Assembly: GCA_002862985.1 (NCBI GenBank)
Contig: PKCY01000016.1
Coordinates: 1-43,158 of the forward strand
Origin: Haliea sp.
Lineage (GTDB): Bacteria; Pseudomonadota; Gammaproteobacteria; Pseudomonadales; Halieaceae
Reading direction: 5' to 3'
DNA length: 43,158 nt
The first letter of the stretch is position 1. Every line of letters begins with the position of its first letter. This document shows positions 25,670-33,587 of this stretch, piece after piece. The notes under the pieces were generated by a model that saw only the letters and a list, made by a program, of their open reading frames with translations, did no database searches and had not been told where the DNA came from. The translations under genes were made by a program, and so were the position numbers.

Positions 25670-26026
25670 ATGCTCTTTAAATTCCTGAATCTGGCTTTTT
25701 TCTCCGCTTTTGCACTTTCTGCAGTGGTCCAGTACAACGACCCGGATGCCCTGATGTGGGTTGCAGTCTACCTCGCGGCAGCCTTGATGTGCCTGCTGCA
25801 GTATCGAAACATAAGGCTCCCTTGGCTATGCTCTGCGCTATTCGTGATTGCCCTTGTCTGGATCGCAACATTACTAACCGGCATTGTCGGATCGGTCTCG
25901 ATCGAGGAAGTCTTCAAGTCAATCAGCATGCAAAGCGAGGCAGTAGAACAAGTCCGCGAAATCGGCGGCCTCGCGCTTGTGGCGCTCTGGGCTGGCGTCC
26001 TCATCCACCACCAGCGCCCCAACTGA
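25670..26026 (+). CDS. TMEM220-like small membrane protein
   Basis: A 118-residue protein with about four hydrophobic helices. The opening 'FALSAVVQYNDPDALMWVAV' is the signature of the transmembrane family 220 (TMEM220, PF15071), a family shared by bacteria and animals with no known function. It lies convergent to the large cytochrome gene with only 26 nt between the stops, in which a 7-bp inverted repeat (26026-26041) with no T-run is found. The ribosome site is not obvious. Its link with the neighbouring catabolic genes is unclear. Confidence 0.82.
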   Translation: MLFKFLNLAFFSAFALSAVVQYNDPDALMWVAVYLAAALMCLLQYRNIRLPWLCSALFVIALVWIATLLTGIVGSVSIEEVFKSISMQSEAVEQVREIGGLALVALWAGVLIHHQRPN

Positions 26027-26052
26027 CTAGTACCTACTAGTGCCTGACCTGC

Positions 26053-28911
26053 CTATTGCTTTCGACTAACCGAAATTTTTTCGTCATCGCGATAAAGCAA
26101 TAGCGAGTTGACGGTGCCGTCCTTCGCAATGACAAATTCAAGCTCAATGCTCTCACCCCCCGCTGCCGCGCTAAAACGATTGGCGCTCAACTGCTCCATC
26201 AGACCGGAGCCGTATAGCGGCACGGAAAGGTGCAGACCGTCGGGTTTTTCAGTGACCGTGAACGTAACAAAACTAACCGCGTACTCACCTTCGAATCGCT
26301 TGTAACCACGCTCATAGGGGACCCTCTGCAGCTCCGCTGCGGTCCAGGGTTGACTCCGATTTGAGCTCACCGCACGTATCGCAGCCACTTTCTCAACACT
26401 CACCGGGTCAGCCGTATTGCCCCAACTCCGCCGCAGGTAAGTCATCAATCCAGCGAGGGTGTCATCATCCAGCGCCGCCAGATCTCCATGCGGTGGCATG
26501 ACACCGTTCCAGCTCTCACCTGCCAATGCGACGGGTCCATTTAATCCCTGCAAGATAATGCGCGCCAACCACTCCGGTGGCCCGGTAACCCACTCTGCCC
26601 CTGCCAACGGTGGCGCCAGTCCCGCGATACCCGCTCCCTCTGCACCATGGCAAGCACCACACTGGGGATAAAATATCTCACCTAGCGCCGCCACCCGCAT
26701 TTGCTCAGAACTCAACGGGGCAATACCCAGCGCAATTTCATCGCCCGGCCAGGTGAATGCCGCGCGGCCGGCACGCCGCGCTTTCCACAGGGGGTCTTGT
26801 TCGCCAATAGAGGTATCAGTAAAAATCCGGGGCGGCTCCTCCAGTTGCACCGCCACAAAGTCTTTGCTAGTCGCCACGCTCGCCAACCCCTTCAGCGCAG
26901 CAACCTGCTGCCACTTGACCTTCGCCTGCCGTGATTCAATCAGTGCCAGCAACTCAAGCAAGGCAATATTCGGCTCTCCGGGAGACCTTAGATCACCGCG
27001 CAGGCTGGCATAGGCCTGGCCTGTTAGCCTTGTCAGCAAGGCTCGCCCCCCTGGGGTTGCGGTAGAGAATCGACCGTCTGCAACGTACTGCTGCAGGAGT
27101 AACATCTCCTGTCCATGCACCGCCCGCACAACCGCCCGCCGCACAAATGGGCTATCAGAATTCTCGCTCAGTATGTCCAACAGCGCATTGCGCACACTGG
27201 CGTCGTCAGCGCAGTCCCCCATGGCAAAGGCCAACTGCAGGATCAGCGCCTCAGGAGCTTCCTGCAGTACTTGCTGCAGAGCAACAAAATCATCCGCCAG
27301 CAGCAAAGTACGGCCCGCGCGCAACACCTGGATTTGCCGCTGCAAGTCACCGGAGGTTGCTATTTTCATAACCAGTTCACGCCGCAGTTCACCCCTGCCC
27401 TGCAATGCCCAGATCGCGTGCAATGCAGCGAGGGTGTTGTTGCCAGTTGCAATGGCAGCGAGTGGCTCCGTTTGATCTCCACCGCGGATCAACAGCAGAC
27501 GCTGGGCGGTGTCACGCACCCAGCCGTTGACGCTTTCTAATGCCGCAACGAGTTGCTCGTTGCTCGCCGCTGCAAGATTGGGGAACTCGTGCGAGGGCTT
27601 ACCTTCGGTGTGCCGCACGCGCCAAATACGGCCCATACCCAGAGGGGCCTCTAACTCACGCTCGAATATCTGTGCGCGTAGTTCGTCAGTTAGAAAGTGA
27701 GTGTCCTGAACGATGCCACGGTACATATCGATAATGTACAGCGCCCCATCCGGGCCATTCATAGCGTCTACCGGCCGGAAGCGTTCGTCGGTGGAGCCCA
27801 GGAAATCCCGCTGACCCCAGGTCGGATCTTCGTAGAGACGCTGCTCGGCCACGAGCGCCATACCCTCTTCACTCATGTCAAATTGGGCCACCACGTTGCC
27901 TGCAACTTCCGGCACAAACACATCGCCACGATAGCGGTCGGGAAACTGGTCGCCACGATAGGAGACCAGACCACTCACGCCAGTCGCATTGTTGAGACGC
28001 CCATCTTCTCTCAGTGTATTGGGAAGGTAGGCGCGATTGACTCCCGGGTTAACGCGTATGGAGTGTACTTTTGCCGGGGCTGTCAGATTAACGCCCAGAC
28101 CTTTATGACGACCGCCCTGCCCTGGAAGCACCAGATCTTCGCCGGCAAAAAAATCTGCCTGTATCCAGGTGGAGTTATGGTTGTACAGCAGACGGCCAAA
28201 GTCGTCCTTGGTAATACCCCATTGACCGCGAAACGGTCCCTCGCGTTCCTGCAGCGTGCCGTCATCAATGCGCAGGCTGCGATTCGACTTGGAATTATAA
28301 AGCCAGTTGTCCAGACCCTGGAGCAAACCATTTTCCATGTGTTCGACATTTTCGATGGTCATGTCTATGGCATAACCACCTATTTTATGTTTATCCGTGC
28401 ATACGGATGTGGGAGTGGGCAATTTGCACAGCCACAGGTTAGGCGGCTCTCCAATCAACACCCCTTCGTTAACTACCGCTACAGCGCGAGGATTCACCAG
28501 GGTTCCCAGAAAGACCTCACTGGTATCCATACGCCCATCCCCATTGGTGTCTTGTAACCGGACAACCTGCCCCACCGGCTCGTCACTGCCGTTACCGTAG
28601 GCATCGGGCATATAGCCGCGCAATTCCACCACATAGAGGCGGCCGTATTCATCCCAGGCCATCGCAACCGGATCTTCAATCAACGGTTCAGCGGCAACCA
28701 GTTCAATCTCGAACCCAGGCGCAATACTGAATGCCTGAAGTGCTTCTTCTGGCGACAGTACAGGCGCGGGAGCATTATCGAGCGTTTCGTAAAACAGAGG
28801 CCCGTCGCTGTCTTTCTTGAGCGCTGCCTGCGGGGAGGGTGGTTTTTTTAAGACGTGGTAAACCCCGCCGGCTAGTACCAGCAGCAGTAACAAAGGAAGG
28901 CGTTTTTTCAT
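26053..28911 (-). CDS. Propeller-HEAT-cytochrome c protein (PVC-type)
   Basis: A 952-residue exported protein. An N-terminal hydrophobic anchor (about 5-20) is followed by a sorbosone-dehydrogenase/NHL-like propeller beginning 'FEIELVAAEPLIEDPVAMAW' and containing 'NGPDGALYIIDMYRGIVQD'. Next comes a helical repeat region (about 440-700) and a class I cytochrome c with C751-G-A-C-H and a probable axial Met805 in 'WNGVMPPHG'. A C-terminal beta domain of about 110 residues follows. This architecture matches the 'membrane-bound dehydrogenase'/haem-binding proteins expanded in Planctomycetes and Verrucomicrobia (TIGR02604-type). It probably oxidises a sugar or glycoside and passes electrons to its haem. 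Start: ATG 28911. Confidence 0.88.
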   Translation of the reverse strand: MKKRLPLLLLLVLAGGVYHVLKKPPSPQAALKKDSDGPLFYETLDNAPAPVLSPEEALQAFSIAPGFEIELVAAEPLIEDPVAMAWDEYGRLYVVELRGYMPDAYGNGSDEPVGQVVRLQDTNGDGRMDTSEVFLGTLVNPRAVAVVNEGVLIGEPPNLWLCKLPTPTSVCTDKHKIGGYAIDMTIENVEHMENGLLQGLDNWLYNSKSNRSLRIDDGTLQEREGPFRGQWGITKDDFGRLLYNHNSTWIQADFFAGEDLVLPGQGGRHKGLGVNLTAPAKVHSIRVNPGVNRAYLPNTLREDGRLNNATGVSGLVSYRGDQFPDRYRGDVFVPEVAGNVVAQFDMSEEGMALVAEQRLYEDPTWGQRDFLGSTDERFRPVDAMNGPDGALYIIDMYRGIVQDTHFLTDELRAQIFERELEAPLGMGRIWRVRHTEGKPSHEFPNLAAASNEQLVAALESVNGWVRDTAQRLLLIRGGDQTEPLAAIATGNNTLAALHAIWALQGRGELRRELVMKIATSGDLQRQIQVLRAGRTLLLADDFVALQQVLQEAPEALILQLAFAMGDCADDASVRNALLDILSENSDSPFVRRAVVRAVHGQEMLLLQQYVADGRFSTATPGGRALLTRLTGQAYASLRGDLRSPGEPNIALLELLALIESRQAKVKWQQVAALKGLASVATSKDFVAVQLEEPPRIFTDTSIGEQDPLWKARRAGRAAFTWPGDEIALGIAPLSSEQMRVAALGEIFYPQCGACHGAEGAGIAGLAPPLAGAEWVTGPPEWLARIILQGLNGPVALAGESWNGVMPPHGDLAALDDDTLAGLMTYLRRSWGNTADPVSVEKVAAIRAVSSNRSQPWTAAELQRVPYERGYKRFEGEYAVSFVTFTVTEKPDGLHLSVPLYGSGLMEQLSANRFSAAAGGESIELEFVIAKDGTVNSLLLYRDDEKISVSRKQ

Positions 28912-29024
28912 CGATCCCACCGGATGCTCACAGCGATGTTCCTTTCAGCTTTTCAGGAACAGTTCGTCGAGACCAACCAGCAACATTGGCTAACCGCCGA
29001 TCACACCGGAGGCCGGAAAATCTC

Positions 29025-29798
29025 TTAGAAGCCCTCTACCTGATGCACCTGCTTCCAGATCAGTCCCGGGAACAGGCGACGCATGAATGCGCCGATCTTG
29101 GCATCACGGGTAGGATAGACGAAGAACTTCCCCTTCGCGAGGCATGCCTCAATAGCATCAATGACGACTTGGGGTTCAATGGGTGGGCCGGCGCTGTCCA
29201 ACATCTTTGGCCAGGCTGTGTCCCTGCCCTGTTGCAAAAGGGGCGTGCTAACCGCCGGAGGGCAAACGCAGGCAAAGCGAATTCCGGAATTCAAGTGCTC
29301 ATGGTACAAGGTCTCCGTGAAGGCCCTAACGGCAAACTTGGTCGCTGTGTAGGCGCCCGTCATGAGCATCGGAATGATGCCCGCCATGGAGGCAAAGCTT
29401 ACGAAATCACCCTTACCGCGCTTAAGCATGCCCGGAAGTACCGCCTGGGTGATATTTACCAGGCCACCATAATTTATCGCCATCTGCTTATGGATTATGC
29501 CATTGTCCTGCTCGACCAGCTTGCCAAAGGGCATAATCGCAGCACAGTTGTATAGCCGGTCGATGGGACCCATTTTTGCTTCTACCGCCTGCACCGCGTT
29601 GCGCACCGCGTCAAAATCAGTGATGTCTACTGTCCAGCCGTGAACGCTGTCAAACCCTTCACCGGTTTCCGCCATGCCCGCAGCATTGACATCAAACAGA
29701 GCCACCCTGGAACCGGCCTCAGCAAAACGCCTTGCGGCCTCGCGCCCCATACCGCTGCCACCCCCGGTTATCAGTACAACTTTTCCTGAATCAGACAT
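29025..29798 (-). CDS. Short-chain dehydrogenase/reductase
   Basis: A 257-residue classical SDR, cytoplasmic. The cofactor-binding motif TGGGSGMG is at 11-18, followed by 'LFDVNAAGMAETGEG', where the Asp after strand 2 suggests preference for NAD. The strand-4 motif is NCAA in place of NNAG, the catalytic Ser is in 'VSFASMAGI' and the catalytic Tyr/Lys in YTATK. Start: ATG 29798, GGAGA 8 nt upstream, and not the longer frame to 29864. It is on the same strand as the cytochrome gene that begins 113 nt downstream, but a shared transcript is uncertain. Substrate unknown. Confidence 0.9.
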   Translation of the reverse strand: MSDSGKVVLITGGGSGMGREAARRFAEAGSRVALFDVNAAGMAETGEGFDSVHGWTVDITDFDAVRNAVQAVEAKMGPIDRLYNCAAIMPFGKLVEQDNGIIHKQMAINYGGLVNITQAVLPGMLKRGKGDFVSFASMAGIIPMLMTGAYTATKFAVRAFTETLYHEHLNSGIRFACVCPPAVSTPLLQQGRDTAWPKMLDSAGPPIEPQVVIDAIEACLAKGKFFVYPTRDAKIGAFMRRLFPGLIWKQVHQVEGF

Positions 29799-29950
29799 CT
29801 GTGGTTTCTCCGTGGGCGTCACTTGGAGTTGGAGTATAGCTCCACCATCGGCAGCAGGCCGCACCCCTTAAAGATTGCCAATGAATGGTTCAATAAGCCG
29901 TCCTACTAGTGGCGGATAATGGCAACACTGTATCCCGTTACTACAGCCAC

Positions 29951-31927
29951 TCATTGCGACGCGGGTCCCGCGGTGACAATAGCAGCAGGGCTATACCAGA
30001 CCGGAGAAGTCCACGCCCGCTCCTGTACGATCGGCCGATGCTCGGCCGCACAGCAGCCCTCATAACCGTGTGTAATAGTCTTGGCGTCAGCACAATCCAC
30101 GCCCGCGGCAACGCACAACCGCTGACTCCAACGACAACTGGGATTTTCCACCGCGCGTGAGTAATAGTAGGCGGTCTCGGCGGGATCAAAATCATCATCC
30201 ACCCACACGGCACACAGATCGGCGAACCCGGCGCCGCCAGTTGCGCAGCTTTGGGGATTAGCAAAGGCACCATTGCGTGCGTCCCCGGCAACATCCACAA
30301 CACGTTCCTGCGTCTGTCCACTTGCGTCGACCCAGCCCTTAACCACCTGTAATCTCTGCAATGGCATTCCCGGATGATCAGGCGTACCCATATCCTGGCT
30401 GGCCGCGATCAAGAAAGTCGGCTTCATCTCTTGCTGCGGCTGCTCTGGCAGCAACGACCCCATGGGCACACCCTGAGCATAAGCGCTTTCTATACGCCGT
30501 GGCGATTCACACAGGTTTTCGGGGAAGTCCCAGCCGCCAAATAAACGGCTGACGATACGCGGGCCACTGGTGGCATAGGCCTCCCGGCTGCGCATGGCAT
30601 CAAAAAGGGCGTCGCGGGTGTTTTGAGTGGCCCACAGCACTGCCAGGCCACCGGGGTTATATTGCAACTCATCAGGCAGACCAGGGGGCACATCGTCTTT
30701 CGCCGGCACACCCGCACCGCCGTGCCCCAGAAATATAGATTCCTGGGCAGCACCGGGCGTGCCCAGGTGAGTGTCGGTGCTGGCAATCAGACCGAACTGA
30801 TAGGGATTTACACCCAGTTTATTTTCCAGCACCAGACCATCGGCCAACACCTTGCGCACAAAACCGGTAGTGGGCGTCGGTGGATTGTTAAAACCCGCAA
30901 TGTTGTCGTCAGGCAATTGTTCAAAGGCGCACAATTCGTCTTCGGTCACCCCCGCTTCGAAGTAACATTCCGAGGCACCCTTGTGCTGCATCACCTCCAC
31001 TAACGGCTCAAAGCGTAAACGCATGTCCGCGTAATCCTTGCTCATTGGCTCCCCATCATCTCCCAGACCGCTGAACATAAAACCTGCACTGAGGTTTGAA
31101 TTGTGAGGAATGACCAGAGAGTCGCAGCCGCTGTCACTCCGATTGCAGTTCTCATCCAGGGACTCCCAGAGCAAATGAGCTGCAGGTCCATCGATAAAGC
31201 TGGCCGGCAGTGCAGGAACCTGCGCATTGCGAAAAACAACATTACGATGCAGGTTACCGCCACTGGGCGGCTCCATGCCGGTCCACTCGTAACCCACAAA
31301 AGTAGTGAAGTTGCAGTCTGGGCTGCGATCATAATAACGCTCCGCGGCCTCTTGCATTTCCTGCCACGGCTGCAACGCTGCTCGCTTGCACAACTCACCC
31401 TCCTCCCCGCACATAGCGAGGTGGGTATGGCGCATGGTGGCCATAAAATTGAAAAGATAATATGCGCCGCGCGACCAGTTCCGGTACAAGCTGCACTGCC
31501 ATGAGTTGTAGCCCTCAACAGCGGGAGAATTGCACATATGAACCTCACCGATCAGTTCGGCGTGATCCGACACCATGGCAAAATCCAGTGGCCGGGACAA
31601 CTGCATAGAACGTTGCGCCACTCCCTCCTTCGACCAGGGTTGAATGCCGATGCGCTTGCCCAGAGCGAATTCGTAAGCCTGCGCTGGCGTGGTGCGGGTA
31701 CCCTGCGTGCTGGCGTCCAGAGAATAGCGCGTGTGTACATGCAGGTCTCCGAAAAAGGGCCGCTTCAAGGGCGCAATTGTGTTGCAGGGTTCTCGTGCTT
31801 CCAACTTGAGTTTTGGATTTACAACGGCCTGTTCCGACACCACCGGTGCTGATAGTAGTGCCAGAGCACTCATCATTAAGACGGCAAAGGAATGTACCCT
31901 GTTTTTTCTCTCCCATTTACGGACCAC
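29951..31927 (-). CDS. DUF3604 exported metal-dependent protein A
   Basis: A 658-residue exported protein of DUF3604, a family with a PHP-like metal-binding core: 'FFGDLHVHTRYSLDA' (GDLHVHT at 60-66), 'SDHAE' (120-124), 'FVGYEWTGMEPPSGGNLHRN' and 'IASTDTHLGTPGA'. These supply His/Asp ligands expected of a hydrolase, but no reaction is established in what I know. Start choice: a GTG at 31927 has GAGG 6 nt upstream and gives a clear signal peptide (MVRKWERKNR, then a hydrophobic stretch). Longer frames would run far into the sulfatase gene. It overlaps that sulfatase by 11 nt, so the two are translationally coupled. Confidence 0.88.
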   Translation of the reverse strand: MVRKWERKNRVHSFAVLMMSALALLSAPVVSEQAVVNPKLKLEAREPCNTIAPLKRPFFGDLHVHTRYSLDASTQGTRTTPAQAYEFALGKRIGIQPWSKEGVAQRSMQLSRPLDFAMVSDHAELIGEVHMCNSPAVEGYNSWQCSLYRNWSRGAYYLFNFMATMRHTHLAMCGEEGELCKRAALQPWQEMQEAAERYYDRSPDCNFTTFVGYEWTGMEPPSGGNLHRNVVFRNAQVPALPASFIDGPAAHLLWESLDENCNRSDSGCDSLVIPHNSNLSAGFMFSGLGDDGEPMSKDYADMRLRFEPLVEVMQHKGASECYFEAGVTEDELCAFEQLPDDNIAGFNNPPTPTTGFVRKVLADGLVLENKLGVNPYQFGLIASTDTHLGTPGAAQESIFLGHGGAGVPAKDDVPPGLPDELQYNPGGLAVLWATQNTRDALFDAMRSREAYATSGPRIVSRLFGGWDFPENLCESPRRIESAYAQGVPMGSLLPEQPQQEMKPTFLIAASQDMGTPDHPGMPLQRLQVVKGWVDASGQTQERVVDVAGDARNGAFANPQSCATGGAGFADLCAVWVDDDFDPAETAYYYSRAVENPSCRWSQRLCVAAGVDCADAKTITHGYEGCCAAEHRPIVQERAWTSPVWYSPAAIVTAGPASQ

Positions 31928-33587
31928 TGACGACCTCACTCTCTTCCCATCCATAGCGCACTGCTCTGCCCTGAAGTGTATCTGTTGTGGCAACCCTGAC
32001 CGGACCGGAATAGAGCTGCCAATGCCCGCCGTTCTGGCGGTACTCCACCGAATGACCCACCGCACGTGGTGTAATAACCAACCTGCCATCAGATATTGAT
32101 AGCGTGGGTGCGGGCGTAACCTGCCGCTCGCCACCGGGTTCAAACCGCACCACCATATCGTCTTCAGACTCTTCGCTCCAGTCACCGACTCGATCTAACC
32201 AGGCATTCATCTCGTCGCGCATGCGTTGCAACTGACCGCGGTACTGCGGATCACTGCTCACATCATTGAGTTCGAACAGGTCCTGCTCCAGATCAAACAA
32301 TCGCTCCTCCCCGGGGGCCTCATACCAGGCAGATTGCGCAGCGTTGAGTTCGCCTGCCTCATAGAGTGCACGCATTTCACGCACCATGTCGATATTATCT
32401 CTAAACTTTAATGCGTGACCACCCGCCTGCTGCGGATACCAGCTGCGAATATATTTGTAGCGCTGGTCTCGCACGGCCCGCTGTCGATCCAACACCTCAT
32501 CTATCCTGTCTCGAGAAGCGTAAATGAATTCACGGGGTACGCCTTCCGTCGAAGAAAAGTTTCTGCCCTGCTGGTAAGCCGGCACCGGCACACCGGCAAG
32601 CGACAAAATTGTTGGCCCAAGATCAACAAAACTTATCAGCTGTTCGTCCAGGGCTCCGGGCTCAACACCTTTGGGCCTAAAAGCCTCCGGCCAGCGAATG
32701 ACCATTGGCACCTTGATACCCGCATCGTACAGTTCGCGCTTGGACCGCGGCAAACCATCGCCGTGATCGGTCGTCCAAATAACGATGGTCGAGTCGGCCA
32801 GTCCGTCTGCTTCTAGCTGCCGGAGAATGTCGCCGATCTCGCCATCCATGTACGCGATATTGTCGTAGTGTCGAGCCAGGTCTGCGCGCACTGTGGGTGT
32901 GTCTGCATAATAGGGAGGAACTAGCACATCTGCAGGGCTCGTAATCTTGGGAACCGCCTTGTCGAGGCGCCACCAGCGCAGTAACTGCATGACAAAGTGA
33001 GTAGCGCTCTGCGGCATACTCCCCAGAGGCGTAAAGACCCCGCTTTCATGAGTGACTAGAAAATTGATAAATCCAAAAAATGGCTGACCGTCTGCACGTT
33101 TCCCCCAGTCGGGTGCTGCAGCGCCTTCCATGTCCCAGATGGTCGATGGTCCGCTGCGAGGCAGTGCACTGCTGAACTGATAATCGAGTTTATTATCCGT
33201 GTAGGTGAAATAGCCGGCTGCCCGCAACAGTTCGGGATAAGCCTTCACACCCTCGGGCGGCACGGAATAGTAGCTCCCTCCAGGATGTGTACTACTGCGC
33301 ATGTGTTGTGTGCCGGTAGAAATCTGATGCATCCCCAGGACATGCGCCGCTCTACTCGGCGCACAGACACCCGCGGTGGTAAAGACATTGGCATAGCGTA
33401 CGCCCTGTGCGGCCAGAGCATCCAGATTTGGCGTGCGCGCCACACTATCACCGAAGACTCCTACCCGTGAACTCATATCTTCCGCCATGAGCAGAAGAAT
33501 ATTTGGCCGGCCAGCATTTTCAGCGCTGGCAAGGTGCGAAATAAATACACAGGTTAAACAAAGAACCTGCCTGAATATTAGCGTCAC
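31917..33587 (-). CDS. Secreted type I sulfatase, coupled to DUF3604 genes
   Basis: A 556-residue exported sulfatase, signal peptide ending near residue 22. It has metal-binding residues in 'LLLMAEDMSSRVG' and the formylglycine motif C75-A-P-S-R; 'VIWTTDHGDGLPRSK' supplies further metal ligands. It carries a C-terminal beta domain of about 60 residues. Start: a GTG at 33587 that overlaps the upstream DUF3604 stop as GTGA, with GGAG 6 nt before it; the longer frame to 33695 would overlap that gene by over 100 nt. Downstream it overlaps the next DUF3604 gene by 11 nt. The alternation suggests sequential action on one substrate. Confidence 0.92.
   Translation of the reverse strand: MTLIFRQVLCLTCVFISHLASAENAGRPNILLLMAEDMSSRVGVFGDSVARTPNLDALAAQGVRYANVFTTAGVCAPSRAAHVLGMHQISTGTQHMRSSTHPGGSYYSVPPEGVKAYPELLRAAGYFTYTDNKLDYQFSSALPRSGPSTIWDMEGAAAPDWGKRADGQPFFGFINFLVTHESGVFTPLGSMPQSATHFVMQLLRWWRLDKAVPKITSPADVLVPPYYADTPTVRADLARHYDNIAYMDGEIGDILRQLEADGLADSTIVIWTTDHGDGLPRSKRELYDAGIKVPMVIRWPEAFRPKGVEPGALDEQLISFVDLGPTILSLAGVPVPAYQQGRNFSSTEGVPREFIYASRDRIDEVLDRQRAVRDQRYKYIRSWYPQQAGGHALKFRDNIDMVREMRALYEAGELNAAQSAWYEAPGEERLFDLEQDLFELNDVSSDPQYRGQLQRMRDEMNAWLDRVGDWSEESEDDMVVRFEPGGERQVTPAPTLSISDGRLVITPRAVGHSVEYRQNGGHWQLYSGPVRVATTDTLQGRAVRYGWEESEVVSGP

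Noticed and set aside
26026-26041. Inverted repeat ACTAGTA-CC-TACTAGT between convergent genes
   Set aside because: The 2-nt loop and lack of a T-run argue against an intrinsic terminator; no other role is evident.
27697-28557. 286-codon plus-strand frame inside the propeller/cytochrome gene
   Set aside because: It is antisense to the well-supported 952-residue gene, has no family motif, and its composition is what the opposite strand of a GC-rich gene gives.
28839-29555. 238-codon plus-strand frame
   Set aside because: Overlaps the SDR on the other strand; the SDR carries the catalytic motifs.
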